Counted from the stretch's first letter, positions 25,739-38,330 are shown. The stretch: DNA of 64,000 nt from Phytopythium helicoides (GCA_024867545.1 JANFNE010000004.1:1364001-1428000); one strand, 5' to 3'. The notes: generated by a model from the sequence alone, not told the origin. Made by a program: numbers and translations.

Positions 25739-26294
25739 GGTCGAAAACCATCATTCCACACCTCACCGACCACCTACTCACTATCACACACAAACACACA
25801 CAAAAAACAACACCACACAAAACACTTTACCAACACATATATCACAATCTCTCACACACATATCCCTACACATCTTTGCAAACCAACCACATGCCAAATA
25901 CTCAACACCGAGAAATCAACCCCAAGCCAACCAAACGCGCACGCACATACGCACCCAGTACGACTTGGAATTGTATGCGAACATGCCTCGTTTTTGTTCC
26001 AACACGTCTCCATTCTCGTCAACGACATGGCGACCCAAGGACATGCCGGTGTGACAGCAGTTGGAGGTATCAAAGAGTAGTTTGCTTGTGTTGAGAATGG
26101 CATCAATTTGGGTCGAACACACTTTTTTGTGTGGAGTGAGTTGGCATCGTGTGGTATGGGTCGATGGGTCGATGAGTGATTGTGAAAACTGAAAAGGCAG
26201 TGATTGAGTGGTCAGATGGAGATGGGGACAATATAAATAGAAGGTCGTGTGAGGTGTGTGTGCGAGCGGCAAAGTAAGGAAAGTAGCAATAAGA

Positions 26295-26367
26295 TATCAG
26301 AGGAGGGGATCGAACCCTCGATCTTGAGCGTGTTAAGCTCACGTCCTAACCACTAGACGACACTGAC
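26295..26367 (-). tRNA. tRNA-Val(AAC), unit 25
   Basis: Matches the 606-678 copy; core G-run 2. Confidence 0.92.
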
Positions 26368-26726
26368 ACTTGTCAAACACACTCATCAACACAAATATCA
26401 CATACCACACAACACACACAACACACAAAATACACAAAATACAAAACATGTATACTATACACAACAAACAACAAACAACACAACAAACGAACACATTCAT
26501 ATCACTCCATACCACTACACCATGACGGTTACACCTACCCTAATCGCATGTCATAACAAGTGGAAACCAATCTACTATCCACCTTCTCCTCCCATGAATC
26601 CACAGATCCACCGATCCACGGATCCACGGATCCGTGGGCAGGTGGAGGAGAAAAAGTGTGCAATGGATGTGCCAATATGGGTTGAAAGACACGAAAAAAG
26701 AAGGGGGAGAAAGAACATAAAGCGGT

Positions 26727-26807
26727 CGACAGCTGTGAGATTTGAACTCACGCGGGTTACCCCAATAGATTTCTAGTCTATCGCCTTAACCACTCGGCCA
26801 AGCTGTC
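26727..26807 (-). tRNA. tRNA-Ser(AGA), unit 26
   Basis: Matches the 1038-1118 copy. Confidence 0.95.
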
Positions 26808-27363
26808 GGTCGAAAACCATCATTCCACACCTCACCGACCACCTACTCACTATCACACACAAACACACACAAAAAACAACACCACACAAAACACTTTACC
26901 AACACATATATCACAATCTCTCACACACATATCCCTACACATCTTTGCAAACCAACCACATGCCAAATACTCAACACCGAGAAATCAACCCCAAGCCAAC
27001 CAAACGCGCACGCACATACGCACCCAGTACGACTTGGAATTGTATGCGAACATGCCTCGTTTTTGTTCCAACACGTCTCCATTCTCGTCGACGACATGGC
27101 GACCCAAGGACATGCCGGTGTGACAGCAGTTGGAGGTATCAAAGAGTAGTTTGCTTGTGTTGAGAATGGCATCAATTTGGGTCGAACACACTTTTTTGTG
27201 TGGAGTGAGTTGGCATCGTGTGGTATGGGTCGATGGGTCGATGAGTGATTGTGAAAACTGAAAAGGCAGTGATTGAGTGGTCAGATGGAGATGGGGACAA
27301 TATAAATAGAAGGTCGTGTGAGGTGTGTGTGCGAGCGGCAAAGTAAGGAAAGTAGCAATAAGA

Positions 27364-27436
27364 TATCAGAGGAGGGGATCGAACCCTCGATCTTGAGCGT
27401 GTTAAGCTCACGTCCTAACCACTAGACGACACTGAC
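27364..27436 (-). tRNA. tRNA-Val(AAC), unit 26
   Basis: Matches the 606-678 copy; core G-run 2. Confidence 0.92.
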
Positions 27437-27795
27437 ACTTGTCAAACACACTCATCAACACAAATATCACATACCACACAACACACACAACACACAAAAT
27501 ACACAAAATACAAAACATGTATACTATACACAACAAACAACAAACAACACAACAAACGAACACATTCATATCACTCCATACCACTACACCATGACGGTTA
27601 CACCTACCCTAATCGCATGTCATAACAAGTGGAAACCAATCTACTATCCACCTTCTCCTCCCATGAATCCACAGATCCACCGATCCACGGATCCACGGAT
27701 CCGTGGGCAGGTGGAGGAGAAAAAGTGTGCAATGGATGTGCCAATATGGGTTGAAAGACACGAAAAAAGAAGGGGGAGAAAGAACATAAAGCGGT

Positions 27796-27876
27796 CGACA
27801 GCTGTGAGATTTGAACTCACGCGGGTTACCCCAATAGATTTCTAGTCTATCGCCTTAACCACTCGGCCAAGCTGTC
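27796..27876 (-). tRNA. tRNA-Ser(AGA), unit 27
   Basis: Matches the 1038-1118 copy; first unit of the second 4-unit block. Confidence 0.95.
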
Positions 27877-28434
27877 GGTCGAAAACCATCATTCCACACC
27901 TCACCGACCACCTACTCACTATCACACACAAACACACACAAAAAACAACACCACACAAAACACTTTACCAACACATATATCACAATCTCTCACACACATA
28001 TCCCTACACATCTTTGCAAACCAACCACATGCCAAATACTCAACACCGAGAAATCAACCCCAAGCCAACCAAACGCGCACGCACATACGCACCCAGTACG
28101 ACTTGGGGAATTGTATGCGAACATGCCTCGTTTTTGTTCCAACACGTCTCCATTCTCGTCGACGACATGGCGACCCAAGGACATGCCGGTGTGACAGCAG
28201 TTGGAGGTATCAAAGAGTAGTTTGCTTGTGTTGAGAATGGCATCAATTTGGGTCGAACACACTTTTTTGTGTGGAGTGAGTTGGCATCGTGTGGTATGGG
28301 TCGATGGGTCGATGAGTGATTGTGAAAACTGAAAAGGCAGTGATTGAGTGGTCAGATGGAGATGGGGACAATATAAATAGAAGGTCGTGTGAGGTGTGTG
28401 TGCGAGCGGCAAAGTAAGGAAAGTAGCAATAAGA

Positions 28435-28507
28435 TATCAGAGGAGGGGATCGAACCCTCGATCTTGAGCGTGTTAAGCTCACGTCCTAACCACTAGACGA
28501 CACTGAC
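28435..28507 (-). tRNA. tRNA-Val(AAC), unit 27
   Basis: Matches the 606-678 copy; core G-run 4. Confidence 0.92.
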
Positions 28508-28866
28508 ACTTGTCAAACACACTCATCAACACAAATATCACATACCACACAACACACACAACACACAAAATACACAAAATACAAAACATGTATACTATAC
28601 ACAACAAACAACAAACAACACAACAAACGAACACATTCATATCACTCCATACCACTACACCATGACGGTTACACCTACCCTAATCGCATGTCATAACAAG
28701 TGGAAACCAATCTACTATCCACCTTCTCCTCCCATGAATCCACAGATCCACCGATCCACGGATCCACGGATCCGTGGGCAGGTGGAGGAGAAAAAGTGTG
28801 CAATGGATGTGCCAATATGGGTTGAAAGACACGAAAAAAGAAGGGGGAGAAAGAACATAAAGCGGT

Positions 28867-28947
28867 CGACAGCTGTGAGATTTGAACTCACGCGGGTTAC
28901 CCCAATAGATTTCTAGTCTATCGCCTTAACCACTCGGCCAAGCTGTC
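28867..28947 (-). tRNA. tRNA-Ser(AGA), unit 28
   Basis: Matches the 1038-1118 copy. Confidence 0.95.
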
Positions 28948-29505
28948 GGTCGAAAACCATCATTCCACACCTCACCGACCACCTACTCACTATCACACAC
29001 AAACACACACAAAAAACAACACCACACAAAACACTTTACCAACACATATATCACAATCTCTCACACACATATCCCTACACATCTTTGCAAACCAACCACA
29101 TGCCAAATACTCAACACCGAGAAATCAACCCCAAGCCAACCAAACGCGCACGCACATACGCACCCAGTACGACTTGGGGAATTGTATGCGAACATGCCTC
29201 GTTTTTGTTCCAACACGTCTCCATTCTCGTCGACGACATGGCGACCCAAGGACATGCCGGTGTGACAGCAGTTGGAGGTATCAAAGAGTAGTTTGCTTGT
29301 GTTGAGAATGGCATCAATTTGGGTCGAACACACTTTTTTGTGTGGAGTGAGTTGGCATCGTGTGGTATGGGTCGATGGGTCGATGAGTGATTGTGAAAAC
29401 TGAAAAGGCAGTGATTGAGTGGTCAGATGGAGATGGGGACAATATAAATAGAAGGTCGTGTGAGGTGTGTGTGCGAGCGGCAAAGTAAGGAAAGTAGCAA
29501 TAAGA

Positions 29506-29578
29506 TATCAGAGGAGGGGATCGAACCCTCGATCTTGAGCGTGTTAAGCTCACGTCCTAACCACTAGACGACACTGAC
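29506..29578 (-). tRNA. tRNA-Val(AAC), unit 28
   Basis: Matches the 606-678 copy; core G-run 4; a private C-to-T change lies in the right flank (TTACATCTACC, about 29745). Confidence 0.92.
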
Positions 29579-29937
29579 ACTTGTCAAACACACTCATCAA
29601 CACAAATATCACATACCACACAACACACACAACACACAAAATACACAAAATACAAAACATGTATACTATACACAACAAACAACAAACAACACAACAAACG
29701 AACACATTCATATCACTCCATACCACTACACCATGACGGTTACATCTACCCTAATCGCATGTCATAACAAGTGGAAACCAATCTACTATCCACCTTCTCC
29801 TCCCATGAATCCACAGATCCACCGATCCACGGATCCACGGATCCGTGGGCAGGTGGAGGAGAAAAAGTGTGCAATGGATGTGCCAATATGGGTTGAAAGA
29901 CACGAAAAAAGAAGGGGGAGAAAGAACATAAAGCGGT

Positions 29938-30018
29938 CGACAGCTGTGAGATTTGAACTCACGCGGGTTACCCCAATAGATTTCTAGTCTATCGCCTTAA
30001 CCACTCGGCCAAGCTGTC
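29938..30018 (-). tRNA. tRNA-Ser(AGA), unit 29
   Basis: Matches the 1038-1118 copy; core variant CTCGTCAACGAC as in unit 25. Confidence 0.95.
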
Positions 30019-30574
30019 GGTCGAAAACCATCATTCCACACCTCACCGACCACCTACTCACTATCACACACAAACACACACAAAAAACAACACCACACAA
30101 AACACTTTACCAACACATATATCACAATCTCTCACACACATATCCCTACACATCTTTGCAAACCAACCACATGCCAAATACTCAACACCGAGAAATCAAC
30201 CCCAAGCCAACCAAACGCGCACGCACATACGCACCCAGTACGACTTGGAATTGTATGCGAACATGCCTCGTTTTTGTTCCAACACGTCTCCATTCTCGTC
30301 AACGACATGGCGACCCAAGGACATGCCGGTGTGACAGCAGTTGGAGGTATCAAAGAGTAGTTTGCTTGTGTTGAGAATGGCATCAATTTGGGTCGAACAC
30401 ACTTTTTTGTGTGGAGTGAGTTGGCATCGTGTGGTATGGGTCGATGGGTCGATGAGTGATTGTGAAAACTGAAAAGGCAGTGATTGAGTGGTCAGATGGA
30501 GATGGGGACAATATAAATAGAAGGTCGTGTGAGGTGTGTGTGCGAGCGGCAAAGTAAGGAAAGTAGCAATAAGA

Positions 30575-30647
30575 TATCAGAGGAGGGGATCGAACCCTCG
30601 ATCTTGAGCGTGTTAAGCTCACGTCCTAACCACTAGACGACACTGAC
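30575..30647 (-). tRNA. tRNA-Val(AAC), unit 29
   Basis: Matches the 606-678 copy; core G-run 2. Confidence 0.92.
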
Positions 30648-31006
30648 ACTTGTCAAACACACTCATCAACACAAATATCACATACCACACAACACACACA
30701 ACACACAAAATACACAAAATACAAAACATGTATACTATACACAACAAACAACAAACAACACAACAAACGAACACATTCATATCACTCCATACCACTACAC
30801 CATGACGGTTACACCTACCCTAATCGCATGTCATAACAAGTGGAAACCAATCTACTATCCACCTTCTCCTCCCATGAATCCACAGATCCACCGATCCACG
30901 GATCCACGGATCCGTGGGCAGGTGGAGGAGAAAAAGTGTGCAATGGATGTGCCAATATGGGTTGAAAGACACGAAAAAAGAAGGGGGAGAAAGAACATAA
31001 AGCGGT

Positions 31007-31087
31007 CGACAGCTGTGAGATTTGAACTCACGCGGGTTACCCCAATAGATTTCTAGTCTATCGCCTTAACCACTCGGCCAAGCTGTC
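31007..31087 (-). tRNA. tRNA-Ser(AGA), unit 30
   Basis: Matches the 1038-1118 copy. Confidence 0.95.
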
Positions 31088-31643
31088 GGTCGAAAACCAT
31101 CATTCCACACCTCACCGACCACCTACTCACTATCACACACAAACACACACAAAAAACAACACCACACAAAACACTTTACCAACACATATATCACAATCTC
31201 TCACACACATATCCCTACACATCTTTGCAAACCAACCACATGCCAAATACTCAACACCGAGAAATCAACCCCAAGCCAACCAAACGCGCACGCACATACG
31301 CACCCAGTACGACTTGGAATTGTATGCGAACATGCCTCGTTTTTGTTCCAACACGTCTCCATTCTCGTCGACGACATGGCGACCCAAGGACATGCCGGTG
31401 TGACAGCAGTTGGAGGTATCAAAGAGTAGTTTGCTTGTGTTGAGAATGGCATCAATTTGGGTCGAACACACTTTTTTGTGTGGAGTGAGTTGGCATCGTG
31501 TGGTATGGGTCGATGGGTCGATGAGTGATTGTGAAAACTGAAAAGGCAGTGATTGAGTGGTCAGATGGAGATGGGGACAATATAAATAGAAGGTCGTGTG
31601 AGGTGTGTGTGCGAGCGGCAAAGTAAGGAAAGTAGCAATAAGA

Positions 31644-31716
31644 TATCAGAGGAGGGGATCGAACCCTCGATCTTGAGCGTGTTAAGCTCACGTCCTAACC
31701 ACTAGACGACACTGAC
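31644..31716 (-). tRNA. tRNA-Val(AAC), unit 30
   Basis: Matches the 606-678 copy; core G-run 2. Confidence 0.92.
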
Positions 31717-32075
31717 ACTTGTCAAACACACTCATCAACACAAATATCACATACCACACAACACACACAACACACAAAATACACAAAATACAAAACATGT
31801 ATACTATACACAACAAACAACAAACAACACAACAAACGAACACATTCATATCACTCCATACCACTACACCATGACGGTTACACCTACCCTAATCGCATGT
31901 CATAACAAGTGGAAACCAATCTACTATCCACCTTCTCCTCCCATGAATCCACAGATCCACCGATCCACGGATCCACGGATCCGTGGGCAGGTGGAGGAGA
32001 AAAAGTGTGCAATGGATGTGCCAATATGGGTTGAAAGACACGAAAAAAGAAGGGGGAGAAAGAACATAAAGCGGT

Positions 32076-32156
32076 CGACAGCTGTGAGATTTGAACTCAC
32101 GCGGGTTACCCCAATAGATTTCTAGTCTATCGCCTTAACCACTCGGCCAAGCTGTC
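32076..32156 (-). tRNA. tRNA-Ser(AGA), unit 31
   Basis: Matches the 1038-1118 copy. Confidence 0.95.
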
Positions 32157-32714
32157 GGTCGAAAACCATCATTCCACACCTCACCGACCACCTACTCACT
32201 ATCACACACAAACACACACAAAAAACAACACCACACAAAACACTTTACCAACACATATATCACAATCTCTCACACACATATCCCTACACATCTTTGCAAA
32301 CCAACCACATGCCAAATACTCAACACCGAGAAATCAACCCCAAGCCAACCAAACGCGCACGCACATACGCACCCAGTACGACTTGGGGAATTGTATGCGA
32401 ACATGCCTCGTTTTTGTTCCAACACGTCTCCATTCTCGTCGACGACATGGCGACCCAAGGACATGCCGGTGTGACAGCAGTTGGAGGTATCAAAGAGTAG
32501 TTTGCTTGTGTTGAGAATGGCATCAATTTGGGTCGAACACACTTTTTTGTGTGGAGTGAGTTGGCATCGTGTGGTATGGGTCGATGGGTCGATGAGTGAT
32601 TGTGAAAACTGAAAAGGCAGTGATTGAGTGGTCAGATGGAGATGGGGACAATATAAATAGAAGGTCGTGTGAGGTGTGTGTGCGAGCGGCAAAGTAAGGA
32701 AAGTAGCAATAAGA

Positions 32715-32787
32715 TATCAGAGGAGGGGATCGAACCCTCGATCTTGAGCGTGTTAAGCTCACGTCCTAACCACTAGACGACACTGAC
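32715..32787 (-). tRNA. tRNA-Val(AAC), unit 31
   Basis: Matches the 606-678 copy; core G-run 4. The gap to the next Ser gene is 353 bp because of a 6-bp deletion after the palindrome. Confidence 0.92.
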
Positions 32788-33140
32788 ACTTGTCAAACAC
32801 ACTCATCAACACAAATATCACATACCACACAACACACACAACACACAAAATACACAAAATACAAAACATGTATACTATACACAACAAACAACAAACAACA
32901 CAACAAACGAACACATTCATATCACTCCATACCACTACACCATGACGGTTACACCTACCCTAATCGCATGTCATAACAAGTGGAAACCAATCTACTATCC
33001 ACCTTCTCCTCCCATGAATCCACAGATCCACCGATCCACGGATCCACGGATCCGTGAGCAGGAGAAAAAGTGTGCAATGGATGTGCCAATATGGGTTGAA
33101 AGACACGAAAAAAGAAGGGGGAGAAAGAACATAAAGCGGT

Positions 33141-33221
33141 CGACAGCTGTGAGATTTGAACTCACGCGGGTTACCCCAATAGATTTCTAGTCTATCGCCT
33201 TAACCACTCGGCCAAGCTGTC
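33141..33221 (-). tRNA. tRNA-Ser(AGA), unit 32
   Basis: Matches the 1038-1118 copy; spacer variant CACAGTCTC as in unit 20. Confidence 0.95.
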
Positions 33222-33777
33222 GGTCGAAAACCATCATTCCACACCTCACCGACCACCTACTCACTATCACACACAAACACACACAAAAAACAACACCACA
33301 CAAAACACTTTACCAACACATATATCACAGTCTCTCACACACATATCCCTACACATCTTTGCAAACCAACCACATGCCAAATACTCAACACCGAGAAATC
33401 AACCCCAAGCCAACCAAACGCGCACGCACATACGCACCCAGTACGACTTGGAATTGTATGCGAACATGCCTCGTTTTTGTTCCAACACGTCTCCATTCTC
33501 GTCGACGACATGGCGACCCAAGGACATGCCGGTGTGACAGCAGTTGGAGGTATCAAAGAGTAGTTTGCTTGTGTTGAGAATGGCATCAATTTGGGTCGAA
33601 CACACTTTTTTGTGTGGAGTGAGTTGGCATCGTGTGGTATGGGTCGATGGGTCGATGAGTGATTGTGAAAACTGAAAAGGCAGTGATTGAGTGGTCAGAT
33701 GGAGATGGGGACAATATAAATAGAAGGTCATGTGAGGTGTGTGTGCGAGCGGCAAAGTAAGGAAAGTAGCAATAAGA

Positions 33778-33850
33778 TATCAGAGGAGGGGATCGAACCC
33801 TCGATCTTGAGCGTGTTAAGCTCACGTCCTAACCACTAGACGACACTGAC
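33778..33850 (-). tRNA. tRNA-Val(AAC), unit 32
   Basis: Matches the 606-678 copy; core G-run 2, GGTCATGTG variant. Confidence 0.92.
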
Positions 33851-34209
33851 ACTTGTCAAACACACTCATCAACACAAATATCACATACCACACAACACAC
33901 ACAACACACAAAATACACAAAATACAAAACATGTATACTATACACAACAAACAACAAACAACACAACAAACGAACACATTCATATCACTCCATACCACTA
34001 CACCATGACGGTTACACCTACCCTAATCGCATGTCATAACAAGTGGAAACCAATCTACTATCCACCTTCTCCTCCCATGAATCCACAGATCCACCGATCC
34101 ACGGATCCACGGATCCGTGGGCAGGTGGAGGAGAAAAAGTGTGCAATGGATGTGCCAATATGGGTTGAAAGACACGAAAAAAGAAGGGGGAGAAAGAACA
34201 TAAAGCGGT

Positions 34210-34290
34210 CGACAGCTGTGAGATTTGAACTCACGCGGGTTACCCCAATAGATTTCTAGTCTATCGCCTTAACCACTCGGCCAAGCTGTC
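34210..34290 (-). tRNA. tRNA-Ser(AGA), unit 33
   Basis: Matches the 1038-1118 copy. Confidence 0.95.
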
Positions 34291-34846
34291 GGTCGAAAAC
34301 CATCATTCCACACCTCACCGACCACCTACTCACTATCACACACAAACACACACAAAAAACAACACCACACAAAACACTTTACCAACACATATATCACAAT
34401 CTCTCACACACATATCCCTACACATCTTTGCAAACCAACCACATGCCAAATACTCAACACCGAGAAATCAACCCCAAGCCAACCAAACGCGCACGCACAT
34501 ACGCACCCAGTACGACTTGGAATTGTATGCGAACATGCCTCGTTTTTGTTCCAACACGTCTCCATTCTCGTCGACGACATGGCGACCCAAGGACATGCCG
34601 GTGTGACAGCAGTTGGAGGTATCAAAGAGTAGTTTGCTTGTGTTGAGAATGGCATCAATTTGGGTCGAACACACTTTTTTGTGTGGAGTGAGTTGGCATC
34701 GTGTGGTATGGGTCGATGGGTCGATGAGTGATTGTGAAAACTGAAAAGGCAGTGATTGAGTGGTCAGATGGAGATGGGGACAATATAAATAGAAGGTCAT
34801 GTGAGGTGTGTGTGCGAGCGGCAAAGTAAGGAAAGTAGCAATAAGA

Positions 34847-34919
34847 TATCAGAGGAGGGGATCGAACCCTCGATCTTGAGCGTGTTAAGCTCACGTCCTA
34901 ACCACTAGACGACACTGAC
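34847..34919 (-). tRNA. tRNA-Val(AAC), unit 33
   Basis: Matches the 606-678 copy; core G-run 2, GGTCATGTG variant. Confidence 0.92.
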
Positions 34920-35278
34920 ACTTGTCAAACACACTCATCAACACAAATATCACATACCACACAACACACACAACACACAAAATACACAAAATACAAAACA
35001 TGTATACTATACACAACAAACAACAAACAACACAACAAACGAACACATTCATATCACTCCATACCACTACACCATGACGGTTACACCTACCCTAATCGCA
35101 TGTCATAACAAGTGGAAACCAATCTACTATCCACCTTCTCCTCCCATGAATCCACAGATCCACCGATCCACGGATCCACGGATCCGTGGGCAGGTGGAGG
35201 AGAAAAAGTGTGCAATGGATGTGCCAATATGGGTTGAAAGACACGAAAAAAGAAGGGGGAGAAAGAACATAAAGCGGT

Positions 35279-35359
35279 CGACAGCTGTGAGATTTGAACT
35301 CACGCGGGTTACCCCAATAGATTTCTAGTCTATCGCCTTAACCACTCGGCCAAGCTGTC
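35279..35359 (-). tRNA. tRNA-Ser(AGA), unit 34 (last Ser copy)
   Basis: Matches the 1038-1118 copy. Confidence 0.95.
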
Positions 35360-35915
35360 GGTCGAAAACCATCATTCCACACCTCACCGACCACCTACTC
35401 ACTATCACACACAAACACACACAAAAAACAACACCACACAAAACACTTTACCAACACATATATCACAATCTCTCACACACATATCCCTACACATCTTTGC
35501 AAACCAACCACATGCCAAATACTCAACACCGAGAAATCAACCCCAAGCCAACCAAACGCGCACGCACATACGCACCCAGTACGACTTGGAATTGTATGCG
35601 AACATGCCTCGTTTTTGTTCCAACACGTCTCCATTCTCGTCGACGACATGGCGACCCAAGGACATGCCGGTGTGACAGCAGTTGGAGGTATCAAAGAGTA
35701 GTTTGCTTGTGTTGAGAATGGCATCAATTTGGGTCGAACACACTTTTTTGTGTGGAGTGAGTTGGCATCGTGTGGTATGGGTCGATGGGTCGATGAGTGA
35801 TTGTGAAAACTGAAAAGGCAGTGATTGAGTGGTCGGATGGAGATGGGGACAATATAAATAGAAGGTCGTGTGAGGTGTGTGTGCGAGCGGCAAAGTAAGG
35901 AAAGTAGCAATAAGA

Positions 35916-35988
35916 TATCAGAGGAGGGGATCGAACCCTCGATCTTGAGCGTGTTAAGCTCACGTCCTAACCACTAGACGACACTGAC
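35916..35988 (-). tRNA. tRNA-Val(AAC), unit 34 (last Val copy)
   Basis: The tRNA itself matches the 606-678 copy. Its right flank is diverged (a short CA-spacer deletion and several substitutions from 36150 on), as expected at an array edge. Confidence 0.92.
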
Positions 35989-36584
35989 ACTTGTCAAACA
36001 CACTCATCAACACAAATATCACATACCACACAACACACAAAATACACAAAATACAAAACATGTATACTATACACAACAAACAACAAACAACACAACAAAC
36101 GAACACATTCATATCACTCCATACCACTACACCATGACGGTTACACCTACCCTAACCGCATGTCATATCAAGTGGAAACCAATCTACTATTCACCTTCTC
36201 CTCCCATGAATCCACAGATCCACCGATCCACGGATCCACGGATCCGTGAGCAGGTGGAGGAGAAAAAGTGTGCAATGGATGCGTGGAGACAAAACGAGAA
36301 TTGTATTGGAATAGACAAGTCTCACGAGACCGTCAGGTGTGTGGAGGAATGGATCACGGCAGCTTTAAATCCAAATTGCTCCGCCCAATCCACTTCAACT
36401 TGGCGATGACAGTTCGGCGTGAACACAGCAGTCGGAATCTGCAGATAGGTCAGTGTCTCAGTGCAAAGTAAATTATTCAGAAGCTGAACATGATGCACGT
36501 ACATCCTTCCAACATCCTATCGCCCCAGGCAAAAGCTCCGGAAGTCGGACACCAACCCGACTGGTGACGTGATGGCCAAGCTGA

Positions 36585-36860
36585 ACGCCCAGCCCTACCG
36601 TCAAGCGGTGGAGAGCCTTCTGTGCCTCTCCCTCTCGCACTGCGCCAGAGAATGCTATTTCTACATCAGATATTAAAGGAGCTCGGGTGCGAGCAGCCCG
36701 AGACAGCAATCAGGGACGACAACCAGACCCGCATTGCAATCGCTGAGAACCCAAAGTACTCAAGGACTAAGCGTACTGACGCATGGTACCATGTTTCATC
36801 CGTGAGCATGTCCGGGTTCGCGACCTGGCCTTGGGTGTGTCGCTTCAAAGAAGCACGTTG
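36585..36860 (+). pseudogene. Ty1/copia retrotransposon pol relic (RT end / RNase H)
   Basis: Conceptual translation in shifting frames gives copia-type motifs. First comes PYRQAVESLLCLSL, like the copia PYRxAVGSLLYL motif at the end of the RT. Then at about 36662-36800 comes LKELGCEQPE, followed by DDNQTRIAIAENPKYS and RTKRTDAWYH. This matches the RNase H DNQxAIxLAxNP ... RTKHIDxxYH signature. After a frameshift FIREHV follows, the usual continuation. At least two frameshifts and stops separate the pieces, so the element is dead. No LTRs could be paired by eye. Confidence 0.7.
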
Positions 36861-37935
36861 CTATTTAGGGCCCCAAAAATAATGTAGGGAACGTTAATTT
36901 TAATATTGTTGACAAAAAATGTATTGTTCCAGTTGAAACACGGCAATTTTAAGAAGCACCCCAGCAAAACCTATAATTCAAGACACTATACAAACCGTTA
37001 TATAAAAGTAAGGAGCGCTTGCTTGACTGGCAATGCCAACCGCATATAACTCGAATAGACTACTCATCATCACTAGCATTCATTCAATTGACTTGCGAAA
37101 TTATAAGATACGCATACATTAGAAACAGAGATGGGATTCCATTGGCCAAAACATAGTATTTATCGTCGATTTTCGAGAGGCTGACGTTATTTCCTGTGCT
37201 GAGTGTTGGCGTGATAAACTTCGCTATAGACAGCAAACCAACGGAGCGCTGCAGTCGCACAACAATGGAGCACTACCGCCGAACTGGAGCGACAGCAAGC
37301 AAGGTGTGTGTTTGGCAATATGTTGCGGTAATATCATCAACATCGCTGCGATACCGCAAGACAACCAGTTGACTAAAGCTGTTGTGGTGTTTTTGTCAGT
37401 GGATAGTGTTCAGATTGCGATGGTGAATCGCCAATCAGCACACATGGAGAACCTACTACCACAAATAAACTCGCTGGCCGTCACGATCATCTAGGTGCTA
37501 ACACTCGCTGGCCGTTACTGTGAACTATGAGGGAGATGTCTGTGCTGAAAGGTAGGGTAATTTGCGAGCTACTGCTACCGGGTTGATTTTTGCTTCTCTT
37601 GCGAGGTTTGCATGGAACCTTTCGCCTATTGATGTTGTCATCCAGTTTATCACGAACAAGACGCAAAACAGTGGTGAGTTTTAGCTGATTGACTTTTTGC
37701 TAGTTTTTTTAATGGCATTAGTTTCAGCTGTTGAAAGCCACTGTTGAACAGCTCTATAGCATGTGATTCATCCAGTATTTTGTTCATTGTCCTGCTTGTA
37801 ACAGCAAGGCGTACATACTTCGGGGATGACATCCATGGCGTTATTGAAGTTGAGCCGCTTGGATCAATCAACCTCTCTACAGGCAGGTTATCATTCTTCC
37901 AGTTTCAAACTACGTTCAAGATGGGCCCAAAGCTC
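36861..37935. other. AT-richer region without a recognisable gene
   Basis: Only short ORFs (73 codons or fewer) without recognised motifs. Composition is AT-richer than the genes to the right. It is probably decayed transposon DNA between the copia and hAT relics; this is inference from context. Confidence 0.4.
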
Positions 37936-38330
37936 TAGAGAGTGATTGGGTGGGCTCATCCACATCTGATTGAGCGCATGTCAGACCCGCTTGAGCAACA
38001 TCTAGACAGTGCCCAGGAACTAATGATCAAGTGCAAGTCATTGACCGGCACGAATTTGTTCTTTATGGTTTTCAAAAAATGTGGTACTGATACCCTACGG
38101 TATTCACTATGTTCAAGACACCGCTTCGTCCCGTCCTTCAACAGGACACGCGGTGGAACTCGACGTTTTTGATGCGAAAGTGGCACTTTGCGCTGTTGAA
38201 TTTCTACGACCGGACTGACAACGACATTGCCGACTTGCTACCGTCGGTGGCGGTCAATTGTCGTCTCCGAGCAGACATGAACAAGCATCGACACGCAGGG
38301 GTGGATCGCGATTGCTCAGCCCTCATCCTA
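37936..38330 (+). pseudogene. hAT-type transposase relic
   Basis: Two overlapping frames carry pieces resembling oomycete hAT transposases (BED zinc finger / dimerisation type). The first is EQHLDSAQELMIKCKSL (about 37990-38045). After a frameshift follow LRPVLQQDTRWNST and FYDRTDNDIADLLPSVAVN (about 38120-38260). The latter match the 'KPVLRQDTRWxSTF ... DDDIADLLPSPAANxRL' stretch I know from this family. No complete ORF, DDE residues or terminal repeats are visible. The family call rests on remembered motif patterns. Confidence 0.6.

Larger units (their letters stand above)
1..36281 (-). repeat. Tandem array of 34 two-tRNA units (Ser-AGA + Val-AAC), unit about 1.07 kb
   Basis: Thirty-four head-to-tail near-identical units. 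Spacing between equivalent points is mostly 1069-1071 bp, with 1063 bp and 1060 bp for the last intervals and 1052 bp for the first. Reading the plus strand, each unit is: tRNA-Ser (81 bp, minus), a CA-rich spacer, a mixed-sequence core, tRNA-Val (73 bp, minus), a CA-rich spacer of about 160 bp, and a 200-bp stretch with the palindrome CCACGGATCCGTGG. The Ser-to-Val gap is 558, 557 or 556 bp depending on a run of 4, 3 or 2 G in the core. The Val-to-Ser gap is 359 bp. Unit 1 is cut by the window edge and lacks 19 bp of spacer. Homology stops at 36281, inside the unit, before a 35th Ser gene. Tandem tRNA arrays are known in some protists (Entamoeba); whether this one has been described I cannot say. 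Confidence 0.97.

Noticed and set aside
1..36281. CRISPR-like or satellite interpretation of the tandem array
   Set aside because: The unit is 1.07 kb, contains two foldable tRNA genes and has no short repeat-spacer pattern.
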